Positions 25,993-34,879 of a stretch of DNA of 64,000 nucleotides are shown here, piece after piece. The notes below the pieces were generated by a model, which saw nothing but the letters and a program-made list of their open reading frames with translations, had not been told where the DNA came from and made no database searches. Positions within the stretch are counted from its first letter, which is position 1; the number at the start of each line of letters is the position of its first letter. Source of the DNA: JBBQIY01 sp964553035 (GTDB lineage Bacteria; Verrucomicrobiota; Kiritimatiellia; RFP12; UBA3636). The position numbers were made by a program, and so were the translations under genes. The DNA is taken from assembly GCA_964553035.1 (NCBI GenBank), contig CAZKJH010000001.1, positions 1-64,000 of the forward strand, in the 5' to 3' direction.

Positions 25993-26922
25993 ATGGATAC
26001 TCGAGGCTGGATCGATCTACAAGTAAACGGATTCATGGGCATTGATTTTTCACTGCCCGATCTGACACTGGACAAGGTGCGCCAGATGACTGCGGAACTG
26101 GTTTCTCGCGGCACGTCAGCCTATTGTCCTACCCTCATTACGTGCGACCCTGCGATCTACGAACGCAACCTGCCGATTCTCGCGCAGGCTATGCGCGAAC
26201 CAGATTTAGGAGAGCATATTGCGGGACTCCACATGGAAGGTCCATTCCTCGGTACAGCAAGCCGTGGAGCCCACCCGGCTCAATGGCTTGCAGCTCCAGA
26301 TGCACGTCTCTTTGACAACTGGCAACGCCTTGCCAAAGGGGGCATCAGAATCCTCACGCTTGCACCTGAAGTCGATGGTGCAAGCGCACTTATCCGTCAT
26401 GTCACGTCACAGGGAGTCATTGTCTCATTAGGTCATCATCTGGCCGATGATGATTCGATCACGGGTGCTGTGGAAGCTGGAGCCTCGCTCTGCACCCATC
26501 TCGGCAATGGCATTGTCAACACCCTGCCACGCCACCCCAACCCGATTTGGACGCAACTCGCCAATGATTCACTCAACGCCATGTTTATTGCAGACGGACA
26601 TCATGTGCCACCTGCATTTCTACGCATCGCCTGGCGTGCTAAAGGCCGCGACCGCTTCATCGTCGCCAGTGATGCCGCCGCAATCGCAGGACTCCCCGTT
26701 GGCGACTATTTCTACATGGGCTCGCCAGTGGCGATTGAAGCGAGTGGAAGAATTGTCGTCAAAAACGGGGCTCCTTCAACATCCGCAACGTTAGCCGGTT
26801 CATCCAGCACCATGGCGGACTGCATGAAGCATCTCGCATCTCTCGGCGACTGGACTCCGGATGATCTCATCCAGGTCGGTCGCAGAAATCCGGCTCGTAT
26901 GCTTGGCTATTCCGTCAAGTAG
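25993..26922 (+). CDS. nagA: N-acetylglucosamine-6-phosphate deacetylase NagA-like, short form
   Basis: 309 residues, shorter than the roughly 380 usual for NagA: the chain begins at GWIDLQVNGFMG, so the N-terminal beta-sandwich half is missing. Catalytic features remain: HMEGPFL (metal Glu), SLGHHLADD, CTHLGNGI (metal His), FIADGHHVPP and the general base Asp in VASDAAAIAG. It should deacetylate GlcNAc-6-phosphate to glucosamine-6-phosphate for NagB, whose gene ends 2 bases before. Loss of the small domain is shared with some amidohydrolase-like NagA relatives. It ends convergently 5 bp from the minus-strand barrel gene. Confidence 0.85.
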   Translation: MDTRGWIDLQVNGFMGIDFSLPDLTLDKVRQMTAELVSRGTSAYCPTLITCDPAIYERNLPILAQAMREPDLGEHIAGLHMEGPFLGTASRGAHPAQWLAAPDARLFDNWQRLAKGGIRILTLAPEVDGASALIRHVTSQGVIVSLGHHLADDDSITGAVEAGASLCTHLGNGIVNTLPRHPNPIWTQLANDSLNAMFIADGHHVPPAFLRIAWRAKGRDRFIVASDAAAIAGLPVGDYFYMGSPVAIEASGRIVVKNGAPSTSATLAGSSSTMADCMKHLASLGDWTPDDLIQVGRRNPARMLGYSVK

Positions 26923-26927
26923 ACGTA

Positions 26928-28205
26928 TCAGAATTGGCGCCCGATATACAGGCTGAATTCGCCGCCGTCCAGATCGTATTTGACCTTGTCCGATCCTACA
27001 TGCAGGGATGGATCACTGAAGAGTTGCTCCCAGCCGATGCTGGCTCCTGCAAACCAATTCTCGGTGATGAGGTAGTCCACTCCGGCGGTGAGCAGAATGC
27101 CGGGTACGATAGTCGTTTTGTGCCGATTATCCGTGCGAGAATCCACGAGCCTTGTCGTTCCCGATCGATTGATGAACGTGACATTTTCGGTTCGCTCCAC
27201 GTCCATATCGACAAGTTCTAGAACAGCTTGTGGGGATGCATAGATGCTCAACCGATGCGTCAGTGGCATAAACAACTCGACACCGAGCAAGCCGCGGAAG
27301 TGCCAAAACTCACTCTCAATCGCAATGCTGTCGACAAACGTTCCCTGATAAGACGAATGCAAGGATGAGGAAAGTGGTGTCGCAGGGATAATAGGTCCGG
27401 CGTCTGTCGCCGACCCATATGTCCCCGAGTATGGCACATCCAAGGCATCATACGATCCACCAGCAGCCGAACCGTAATAGTCCAGATAAGTGTAGGTCTC
27501 CGTCATACGATACAGATTCTGTCCAGCCGAACGCCGAGTCTTCTGCGTGGTACTCGGGAACCAAGCCAGCCCGACCACGAGGTTCAGATCAAGAACTGTT
27601 CTGGCGTTTGCCATGTTGTTCGAGTCTCCGGCATCTGTCCACGAATACAGTTGGCGGCGTGCCTTAATCTCGATACCGTTCGATTCGAAATCGTCTTCCG
27701 AGTTGCCGCCTTTGATGTCTGTGATCGTACCAACTGACTCTCCCCGGTCTATATGATAGGTCAGCGTCGGGTTGACTCCCCCGTTATAGTTATACTGGCT
27801 AGCGTTGTCTACACCCCAATTCCAAGTCATGCCGTAGCGCTCCGGATAAGGGCCGAAGAGCAAACCTGAGTCACCAGTCCACATGTCTGGACGCACATAG
27901 CCATCATCAAAATTCCGGTAAATGAATGCGGAACCATCGGGATACGTGAGCTCTATATCAGACCGTTGATTACGGGAACCGAGCAACAATGAGGGAGCCG
28001 GACCACTCACGGACATGCCACGACCGAATTATGGCAAGAGTGATATCGCTTCTTGATGAGCAACTTCATCCCGTTCCTCTGATCTTACTTCAGCTCCTGT
28101 CGGCGGAGCTGATTCTAACTGCGGATGCATGCAACCAGCCAGAGCCAACGAGCCAACCCCAGCGATCCCGACGATACTAAAAAATAGAACGCTTTTGATT
28201 TTCAT
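26928..28205 (-). pseudogene. Outer-membrane beta-barrel lipoprotein interrupted by an in-frame TAA
   Basis: An ATG at 28205 with AGGAG upstream opens a lipoprotein signal (SIVGIAGVGSLALAGCMHP, lipobox LAGC) that stops at TAA 28031-28029 after 58 residues. In exactly the same frame, with no new Shine-Dalgarno, FGRGMSVSGPAPSLLLGSRN and some 350 more residues follow. These have the alternating pattern and terminal aromatic (GGEFSLYIGRQF) of an outer-membrane barrel, including LLGVELFMPLTHRLSIYASPQAVLELV and LLTAGVDYLITENWFAGASIGWEQ. The simplest reading is one nonsense change in a gene of about 425 codons; the downstream ATG at 28016 could restart translation but without a signal peptide. Sequencing error is possible. 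Confidence 0.7.
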
Positions 28206-28208
28206 TAG

Positions 28209-28351
28209 TATTCTCCTCTTACTTATGATTGACGTGATAAACCCTTGTCCAAGGATTGTATCTGGTGTCTTTTTATGTGCCTGATTCTACGCAAAAGGAA
28301 GTATGCCCACTATGGGGTCAAACCCTACACCGGAGCAACCTGAAGTTACAG
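28209..28351. repeat. 143-bp direct repeat, copy 1 (leader of the barrel lipoprotein gene)
   Basis: Starts 4 bp before the ATG of the barrel gene and covers its Shine-Dalgarno and presumed promoter. It matches 28933-29075 with only two base changes, as judged by eye along the full length. It contains the palindrome CCTTG-TC-CAAGG. Confidence 0.92.
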
Positions 28352-28391
28352 GCAAGTGGTGTTGCTCCCGTGAGTGCCCCATCGTTGAAAC

Positions 28392-28928
28392 TTAGAACCT
28401 CCAGTTAAGGAAAACCATGCCGGGTGCCAACCCGTCGGGCAGATCGTCGAACCAATTATTTTGAGGCAGAATATTGATAAGACCAATCTGCACTCCGTTA
28501 TCCGCTGTATCGGCAAAGTTAACGACTCCGAACTGCAATCCGGTCAGATGACCCGCATAGTTCACCCAGCCTGATTGAAGGCCTCTCATTGAACCCTCTG
28601 TGTAGTTGACGAACCCAGCTTGCCAGCCGAGGAAATCACCTGTGTTGTAATTGACCGGTGCCCACTGCACACCCCTATAGGAATCGGCATAATTGAGGAG
28701 GATGCCCCAGCTCACGCCTACGCTGTCGCCTGTAGAGCCGTTCACAATGCCCAAGGCCAGCGCCTTCTGCGGATTCTCACCCCAGAGGCTGAGCGCCAGC
28801 CCGTTGACCTCCTCGTTTCGGTCGAATAGGGCGGCATCTGGGGTAATGCTAACCTGAATGGGCGTACTGGCCATCGCGCTGCTCGCGCCGATGATCACGG
28901 TCGCTAGAACTGCTAATGTTTTTTTCAT
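28392..28928 (-). CDS. Secreted surface protein with LA_2272-type repeats
   Basis: 178 residues with a clean signal peptide (MKKTLAVLATVIIGASSAMA). The body is a series of short repeats of the form GxQxGxVNYxxGxxxG (GWQAGFVNYTEGSMRGLQSG, WVNYAGHLTGLQFGVVNFAD, NGVQIGLINI), matching the surface-repeat family named after Leptospira LA_2272 and common in PVC bacteria. It ends with PGMVFLNWRF, an outer-membrane-like terminal aromatic. Its start is preceded by a 143-bp leader almost identical to that of the neighbouring barrel gene, so the two were probably expressed together. Function unknown. Confidence 0.8.
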   Translation of the reverse strand: MKKTLAVLATVIIGASSAMASTPIQVSITPDAALFDRNEEVNGLALSLWGENPQKALALGIVNGSTGDSVGVSWGILLNYADSYRGVQWAPVNYNTGDFLGWQAGFVNYTEGSMRGLQSGWVNYAGHLTGLQFGVVNFADTADNGVQIGLINILPQNNWFDDLPDGLAPGMVFLNWRF

Positions 28929-28932
28929 GATG

Positions 28933-29075
28933 TATTCTCCTCTTACTTATGATTGACGTGATAAACCCTTGTCCAAGGATTGTATCTGGTGTCTTTTTAT
29001 GTGCCTGATTCTACGCAAAAGGAAGTATGCCCGCTATGGGGTCAAACCCTACACCGGAGCAACCTGTAGTTACAG
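28933..29075. repeat. 143-bp direct repeat, copy 2 (leader of the surface-repeat gene)
   Basis: Second copy of the repeat at 28209-28351, starting 4 bp before the ATG at 28928, with identical length and orientation and two mismatches. The homology stops at the coding sequences on one side and at 29076 on the other, so only the regulatory leader was copied. Confidence 0.92.
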
Positions 29076-29223
29076 TACAGGATTTCTTGAAGTGCGTCCC
29101 CTGATTTTCTCTTTGATTTTCTCTGGAGACAACTGGAAAATAGTCTGGCGAGAAAACGACGGGCACTCACAAGACAACGGAATCAACTCAGATTTCCCGA
29201 GAACTCAGGAAGTCTGAGGGTAG

Positions 29224-29799
29224 TCAATTGCACATGGCAACAAGGTCAACCATGTCGACGGTATTCCAACCGGGTTGCTTGAGCAGATGCAGGAGCAGTG
29301 TTGCGCAGGCAACGGCATCGTAAAGCGCATCGTGCGCGGCGCGACCGGGGCAGCGTGATGACACGGCTCCACCGAGCTTGAATACGGCAAGCAAATCCTC
29401 AAGTGCATACGACGGCAGACCCGGCCAGGCGGCACGCGACAGCGTGAGTGTATCCACCCACGGTTCCAGCACATGCAGGGGCGATGCCGTGCCGAGAACC
29501 GAACGTTCCGTCCCGACGTTGTGCGCTACCAGCACAGAGCCTACCAACCTGGGCGTAATCACGCGCCAAAGTTCTTGCATTGTCGGAGCAATCGCAATTT
29601 TAGGGCGGAGCTGAGCATGACGTCCCGGTGCATATTTATTGAAGGGTCGCTCGCCCACATTGATGAGACTATCAAAAAGCTCCTCACCGATCTCCCCTCG
29701 ACAAATCGGTGCCAACCCGATCTGCCACGGTTCATTTCGGTAGCCTGGCACAGACCCGGTTGTCTCGAAGTCTAGGGCAACGGCATTGAGGCATGTCAT
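29224..29799 (-). CDS. DEDDh 3'-5' exonuclease, DNA polymerase III epsilon type
   Basis: 191 residues. Exo I is ALDFETTGSVPGY, Exo II is VLVAHNVGTERSVL, where the usual HNxxFD Asp appears as Glu, and Exo III is AAHDALYDAVACATLLL with the His and Asp of DEDDh enzymes. It should trim 3' ends of DNA or RNA in the cytoplasm. The ATG lies 4 bases after the HlyD stop, so it is the last gene of the TolC/zinc-ribbon/HlyD operon despite an unrelated role. The Asp-to-Glu change may lower activity. Confidence 0.8.
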   Translation of the reverse strand: MTCLNAVALDFETTGSVPGYRNEPWQIGLAPICRGEIGEELFDSLINVGERPFNKYAPGRHAQLRPKIAIAPTMQELWRVITPRLVGSVLVAHNVGTERSVLGTASPLHVLEPWVDTLTLSRAAWPGLPSYALEDLLAVFKLGGAVSSRCPGRAAHDALYDAVACATLLLHLLKQPGWNTVDMVDLVAMCN

Positions 29800-29803
29800 C
29801 GAA

Positions 29804-30853
29804 TCAAGGTTCCAGAATATGCATCCAGATGGAAGCTTTTCCTAAGCGAATCCGCGCTTCAACGCTTGTGCCCGGCGGAATAACTTCGCCTTCGAGATCG
29901 AGGTCGCAATAGACGACGCGATAGTTGTTCCCGCCATCGCCTTCGACAACGGGGCGCATAAAGGCGACCTTGCCAGGGAAGCGGCGGGGAATGATGGTCT
30001 TGTGGGTGCCAAGGCGCGCCTGCACACCTTGTCCCACCTTCACGCGAGCGGCATAGCGCTCGGACACGCGGATCTTCATCGTATTGACTTCGCCAACGAA
30101 AATTTCAAAGAGAACCATGTCCGGACGAATCACTTCGCCGGGATAGAACGTGTAACGCATCACACGACCCGCTATCGGCGCGAGGATCGTGCGTTGTTCC
30201 ATCGCCACCCTCGTCCGTTCGGCCACTTCGCGTAGTGATTCAACCTTCTGGCGTAGCATCAGCAGTTGCTTTTGCACAACCGTCATGTCGATTTCCTTGA
30301 GTGCCCTCAGCGACTCCTCACTTTTACTCACGGCAAATTCATCGTTGGAAAGCTGGCGACCCGAGGTCAAGGATTTTTCAAAAAGCTGGCGTGTCATCTC
30401 AAGACTTTTGCGGGAATGTTCGAGCTCCATTTCAGCAGCCTTGACTGAATTTTGATGCCGGACCAACGCATCAACCGCTTCGACTTCCCGGTAGGCAATT
30501 TCTGCTTCGGCTTCAGCCACCTTGGCCTTGGCCTCATCGTACACAGCCTTCTCTGTCCTGTCATCCAGTCGCATCAGAACATCGCCAGCCTGAACTTCGT
30601 CGCCAGAGGAATGCACAATTTCTGCCACACGTCCTTCAATGGTAGAACGCACCTCAGCATAACCAGTCGTCGTTGAATAGCCGTTCGCGTAGGCATACTT
30701 CGGAAGCTGAATGAACTGGCCACTCAGACCGATCACAGTCAATATGATCAGCAGTGCTTGAAGAATACGCATCCGCTTGCTCTTCCTCTCGAAAGCGGTG
30801 TCAGGCGGTTTCTGTCCTGTTGTCGTTCTAATGTCTCCCATAACCCGTTCCAT
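29804..30853 (-). CDS. HlyD-family periplasmic adaptor (membrane fusion protein)
   Basis: 349 residues. One N-terminal membrane helix (MRILQALLIILTVIGLSG) is followed by a lipoyl half (STIEGRVAEIVHSSGDEVQAGDVLMRLDD), a long helical hairpin of heptads (residues about 115-220), the second lipoyl half (RTILAPIAGRVMRYTFYPGEVI) and a beta-barrel domain. It would link an inner-membrane pump to TolC. The gene follows the zinc-ribbon gene by 3 bases and the TolC gene lies first in the same operon, but no pump gene is present. The start may be the fifth codon (ATG at 30841), since the AGGAG abuts the first ATG. Confidence 0.87.
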   Translation of the reverse strand: MERVMGDIRTTTGQKPPDTAFERKSKRMRILQALLIILTVIGLSGQFIQLPKYAYANGYSTTTGYAEVRSTIEGRVAEIVHSSGDEVQAGDVLMRLDDRTEKAVYDEAKAKVAEAEAEIAYREVEAVDALVRHQNSVKAAEMELEHSRKSLEMTRQLFEKSLTSGRQLSNDEFAVSKSEESLRALKEIDMTVVQKQLLMLRQKVESLREVAERTRVAMEQRTILAPIAGRVMRYTFYPGEVIRPDMVLFEIFVGEVNTMKIRVSERYAARVKVGQGVQARLGTHKTIIPRRFPGKVAFMRPVVEGDGGNNYRVVYCDLDLEGEVIPPGTSVEARIRLGKASIWMHILEP

Positions 30854-30856
30854 CTC

Positions 30857-31666
30857 CTATTTCTGGACTTTCAAAAAATCTTTTGGTAGTGCGCGCATGC
30901 CGTTTGCTTCGCCGCGGTAGCGCTTCACGCACAAGTTGCACGTATCGCAATCACGTTCATAGCAGTTGCGGTGTATTCGTGATGGATACATTTTTCGGAA
31001 CGCCTCATAGCAGTCATCGCTACATAAACAGTAGCGCTCTTGAGTCGTACCGAAAGCGGCCTGAACAAGATGAAAGCCATCGGCGTCCGGATCGGTATCT
31101 TTACCACACCAGCCACAGGCAATGCTCATGCGGTCGCGAAGGCTACGCTCACGCTCCTTGAGTTCCGCATCGCTCCAGACATATTCAACCCAAAGCACGG
31201 CATGGGGTGGAAATGTGGCAAAAACTGTTTCTCCGCGCAATAAAATAATCACGCCATCCTTAACCGTGTAGGCGGAATCACCATCCACGGGCTCCCCTCC
31301 TCCTATGAGGTGTACTTTCACACCGCCAGTTTTTGGGGTAGACCACGAACTCCAGCCGCAGGAATCACAAACTGACACAAAAAGATGTTGCCGTAAGGCA
31401 TCGCCGCATTGTGGACAGCGTCCGCGCTGCAAAATGTGAAGACGTTTCAGCGAATGTTCAGCGGCCGATCTGACTTCTTTTGCAGCCGTCTTCTGAGAAC
31501 GCTCTACCATGTTATCTTCGCTGATAACGCGTAGATCTTCCTCTAGTCTTTCCTGGTCTTGATCCTGAAAAAGAATATCGGATGGGATGCCCGCAAGCGT
31601 ATCAGTTGGTGTTGCAAGCGGTGTACTGTCTCTAGCAAATAATTTTTTCAATGCTTCAAAAGCCAT
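30857..31666 (-). CDS. Multi-zinc-ribbon cytoplasmic protein of unknown function
   Basis: 269 residues without signal peptide. Three cysteine modules are seen: CPQCG ... CDSCG (residues about 85-105), CGWCGK ... CLCSDDCYEAF (about 185-220) and CYERDCDTCNLCVKRY (about 233-248). The first third is acidic and helical. GGAG precedes the ATG and overlaps the TolC stop. A protein of this kind between a TolC and an HlyD gene is unexpected; it might regulate or assemble the exporter or handle a metal. I do not recognise a named family. Confidence 0.75.
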   Translation of the reverse strand: MAFEALKKLFARDSTPLATPTDTLAGIPSDILFQDQDQERLEEDLRVISEDNMVERSQKTAAKEVRSAAEHSLKRLHILQRGRCPQCGDALRQHLFVSVCDSCGWSSWSTPKTGGVKVHLIGGGEPVDGDSAYTVKDGVIILLRGETVFATFPPHAVLWVEYVWSDAELKERERSLRDRMSIACGWCGKDTDPDADGFHLVQAAFGTTQERYCLCSDDCYEAFRKMYPSRIHRNCYERDCDTCNLCVKRYRGEANGMRALPKDFLKVQK

Positions 31667-31669
31667 TGT

Positions 31670-33253
31670 TCACTCTCCTTCCTTCTCTGCCGATACTTCC
31701 TCATAGCGCACTTCCTGCGAAGCGATGATACCAACAGGATTTTGTCCCGCAGCATAAACCAACTGCACCAGTGCATCGGCAACCGTTCCGGCAACAGAAA
31801 TGCCGCGTCGGGTTGCTGATGTTAAATCTTTCTGAGCGTCGAGCACATTTCGGCTCGTCCCTTCACCGAGATTAAAACGTGATTCTTCGGAGGCCAGCGT
31901 CTGGCGGGCCTCCTCAATGGCAGAAGAGGCCAGTTCGAGTCTTCCACAAGCACTCGCAAATACGGTGTGCGCCCGCGCCAGTGAAGCGAGAACTTCATTC
32001 TGGACAACCTGCAATTCCGCTAAAGCCGCTTCCATTCCTGCCTTCGCTACGGCGACATCAGACCGGACACCGCGCTTATCCAGTGATCGCTTCCAGAGTA
32101 TCCCGACCTCAAAAACTTCATTATTGCTTGACTCGATCGCATCTCTGCCCACGAATCCTGAATCGGTCTCGCCACGCCACCCAAAGCCCGCAGAAACATC
32201 GAGCGAATCCTTTGCTTTTTCCATTGCCAGCGACAACTCGGTTCTTGCGGCTTCAAACGTCGCCAGAGCGGAAAGACAAAGGGGATGGCGTTGCAGGACT
32301 TCATCAGACGAGAAGGCAAGCTCTCTGAACTCGGTGATGGCCGCCGCCATCGAAAGAATCGCATTCGTTGCGTTCGCGGACGTCAGCACAACCGAGCTGC
32401 CCGCCGCTTGAAGTCCCAACCGCTCGCGGAGCGTTTCGAGTCCTGACGCGACATTCTGTTGCGCTTCCTGCAATTCTTCTTTGCGCAAAGCAACCTCATA
32501 CTTCGTCGGAAAAACCTGATAGCCAGCAACGTCCTTCAGCTCGGCCCGTTGAGACGTCTGCTCATAGAGTTTTTCCGCACGCCGGACGGCACTCTCAACA
32601 GCCTGCTTGTCGGAGATGCCGCGCAGATAGCCAATCCAAGCCAGAAGAGCATCGCGCCCAACAACACACTGCATATTTTCGCGTTCAGCAGAATCAATCA
32701 GAGCCATCGCCTGCAGCTTCGAAAATTCGTGACGATGGAGACCGTACTTGAAGTCACGTAAGAGCGGCATTCGAGCTCTTGCTCCGACCGCGGTTTGGCG
32801 GAGATCGGAACCGTTCCCAGAGTCCGATTCGGTCAGCACCCGTTCGGCTGCACCGGCACCTGCGTAGATTCCCCCGCCAACCGGTGCCTCAACACCGCCA
32901 CTGAACGTCACCGCATCGGCAGGAGACACGCGTGAAAGTGAAATTCCTTGCATGTCGTCTGGACCCTTTGCGTAACCTGTAGAGGCACTCAGCACGGGTG
33001 AGTTGAAAAAATAACCAAGACCATCAGCACGGTAGCCTGAAGCCTGCTCTCGCATCTTAGCGGCCATGACGGATGGATGCAACTCGACAGCAGTGACAAC
33101 ATGGGTTGCAAAAACAGCATCGAATGTACTGGGAACGACGACCGGCAGGGCAAGAGAATCCATGGCCCCAAGAGCAAACAGGACAAAAACCGCCGATAGG
33201 CGCTGGAAAGCGCGATATCCATTAACTCTCAGTTCATCAGGTATGGGAATCAT
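31670..33253 (-). CDS. TolC-family outer-membrane efflux channel
   Basis: 527 residues, signal-like segment at residues about 18-36 (LSAVFVLFALGAMDSLA). The two long helical repeats of TolC are visible (HPSVMAAKMREQASGYRADGLGYFFNSPVLSAST ... and HPLCLSALATFEAARTELSLAMEKAKDSLDVSAGFGW), with the typical late segment SRFNLGEGTSRNVLDAQKDLTSATR. First gene of a four-gene minus-strand run with the zinc-ribbon, HlyD and exonuclease genes. It forms an outer-membrane exit duct; what it exports cannot be told since no pump is encoded nearby. Confidence 0.88.
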   Translation of the reverse strand: MIPIPDELRVNGYRAFQRLSAVFVLFALGAMDSLALPVVVPSTFDAVFATHVVTAVELHPSVMAAKMREQASGYRADGLGYFFNSPVLSASTGYAKGPDDMQGISLSRVSPADAVTFSGGVEAPVGGGIYAGAGAAERVLTESDSGNGSDLRQTAVGARARMPLLRDFKYGLHRHEFSKLQAMALIDSAERENMQCVVGRDALLAWIGYLRGISDKQAVESAVRRAEKLYEQTSQRAELKDVAGYQVFPTKYEVALRKEELQEAQQNVASGLETLRERLGLQAAGSSVVLTSANATNAILSMAAAITEFRELAFSSDEVLQRHPLCLSALATFEAARTELSLAMEKAKDSLDVSAGFGWRGETDSGFVGRDAIESSNNEVFEVGILWKRSLDKRGVRSDVAVAKAGMEAALAELQVVQNEVLASLARAHTVFASACGRLELASSAIEEARQTLASEESRFNLGEGTSRNVLDAQKDLTSATRRGISVAGTVADALVQLVYAAGQNPVGIIASQEVRYEEVSAEKEGE

Positions 33254-33388
33254 ATCTCGTTAGGGGAAGTTGGGTGAAGCAAAACGGTCGTGCAGTCCAA
33301 AACTAAACCTTATTCTCGCTGCGTAATGAAGAGTAGGATGTTCTATTCCCATAAATGAAGCAAGCCCAAAATGTAACCTTGAATAGAA

Positions 33389-34879
33389 TTAACCTTCTAT
33401 ATTTGCCAACATCGCGTTAACAGCGGCGGCCGCACGACGTCCCTCGCCCATAGCAAGAATAACCGTTGCGGCACCAAGAACGATGTCGCCACCAGCAAAA
33501 ACGCCTGGCATTGAGGTCTCGTTCTTCTCATCTACGAGGATGCGGCCCCATTTATCCACTTGGATTTCAGGTGTCGTGGTAGCAATAAGCGGATTCGATT
33601 CGTTGCCGATCGCGATGATCACGCTGTCGACCTCGATCATGAACTCGCTGCCCTTAATCGCAACAGGGCGACGACGGCCACTGGCATCGGGCTCGCCTAG
33701 CTCATAACGGATGCACTCGATCCCCGTCACCACATCCTGATCATCTCCTAAAATCCTGACGGCATTCTGGAGTAATCTGAACTCAACGCCTTCTTCCTTG
33801 GCATGATGAACTTCCTCCAAACGGGCGGGCATTTCAGCCTCCGTACGACGGTAAATGAGATAAACCTTCTCTGCTCCGAGACGGCGTGCCGTGCGAGCTG
33901 CGTCCATGGCTACGTTGCCACCGCCGAGAACGGCAACACGCTTGCCGCGATAAATCGGCGTGTCGGCACGATCCGTGTCATACGCCTTCATCAGGTTGGC
34001 GCGCGTCAGATACTCATTGGCAGAGAACACGCCAACGAAACTTTCGCCAGGAATATCCATGAACGTCGGAAGTCCTGCACCGGTACCAACAAACATGGCG
34101 GAATAACCATCAAGCTCCAATAGCTTCTTCAAAGGACGGGAACGTCCAACGACGAAATTCGTACGAATCTCGACACCCATTTCGCGGAGCGTGTCGATTT
34201 CTGCTTCCACAATATCCTTCGGCAGACGAAACTCAGGAATGCCGTACATCAAAACACCGCCTGGCTTCTGGAAGGCTTCGAATAACGTGACCTCATGCCC
34301 TTCGCGGCGCACATCCACAGCGAAGGTGATTGAGGCGGGTCCCCCACCGACAACGGCAACCTTCTTACCCGTTGCCGGCTTCACGGCAAGCGGAACGGAC
34401 TTTCCGGATTCACGCTCAAGATCAGCAGCATAACGCTCCAAGCGTCCGATGGCGACGCCCTCTTCCACGTTCTTCTTGATCTTGCCCAGCGTGCAGTGCA
34501 ACATACACTGCACCTCTTGCGGACAGACTCGCCCACAGACAGCCGGAAGTAAACTATTCTTTTTAATAATGGCAATCGCATCGGCATCGCGAGCCTCCGC
34601 AATGGCCTTAATAAAGCCCGGGATATCGATCGCCACAGGACACCCTGCCACGCAGGGCTGGTTCGTACACTGCAGGCAGCGCATCGCCTCAACGCGAGCC
34701 ATGGCCTGCGTATAGCCCAACGCCACTTCGTTCGTATTGCACACACGAGCCGCAGCGCTTTGCGTGGGCATTTCCTGCTGCGGAATGGCAATGCGATCCT
34801 TCGGCATGAGCTTTTCCTTCGCCATCACCTCAAAGAGAATTTCGACAGCCTTCGCATTGAGTGCCTCTTTTGAAATCAT
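33389..34879 (-). CDS. nfnB: NfnB / GltA-type NADPH-binding flavoprotein (glutamate synthase small-subunit family)
   Basis: 496 residues from the ATG at 34879, which overlaps the nfnA stop as ATGA. The N-terminal iron-sulfur domain has MRCLQCTNQPCVAGCPVAIDIPG and PAVCGRVCPQEVQCMLHC; two nucleotide folds follow, FAD (KVAVVGGGPASITFA) and NADPH (KRVAVLGGGNVAMDAARTARRLGA), ending GVFAGGDIVLGAATVILAMGEGRRAA. With the adjacent small subunit it fits NADH-dependent reduced ferredoxin:NADP+ oxidoreductase (Nfn), an electron-bifurcating transhydrogenase of anaerobes; sulfide dehydrogenase SudA is an older name for the same family. No large glutamate synthase subunit is present. Confidence 0.88.
   Translation of the reverse strand: MISKEALNAKAVEILFEVMAKEKLMPKDRIAIPQQEMPTQSAAARVCNTNEVALGYTQAMARVEAMRCLQCTNQPCVAGCPVAIDIPGFIKAIAEARDADAIAIIKKNSLLPAVCGRVCPQEVQCMLHCTLGKIKKNVEEGVAIGRLERYAADLERESGKSVPLAVKPATGKKVAVVGGGPASITFAVDVRREGHEVTLFEAFQKPGGVLMYGIPEFRLPKDIVEAEIDTLREMGVEIRTNFVVGRSRPLKKLLELDGYSAMFVGTGAGLPTFMDIPGESFVGVFSANEYLTRANLMKAYDTDRADTPIYRGKRVAVLGGGNVAMDAARTARRLGAEKVYLIYRRTEAEMPARLEEVHHAKEEGVEFRLLQNAVRILGDDQDVVTGIECIRYELGEPDASGRRRPVAIKGSEFMIEVDSVIIAIGNESNPLIATTTPEIQVDKWGRILVDEKNETSMPGVFAGGDIVLGAATVILAMGEGRRAAAAVNAMLANIEG

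Noticed and set aside
33389..34879. Glutamate synthase small subunit GltD as the name for the NfnB-type gene
   Set aside because: It is paired by a 4-base overlap with a dihydroorotate dehydrogenase-like FAD/2Fe-2S subunit and not with a large GltB subunit, which is the Nfn/Sud arrangement.
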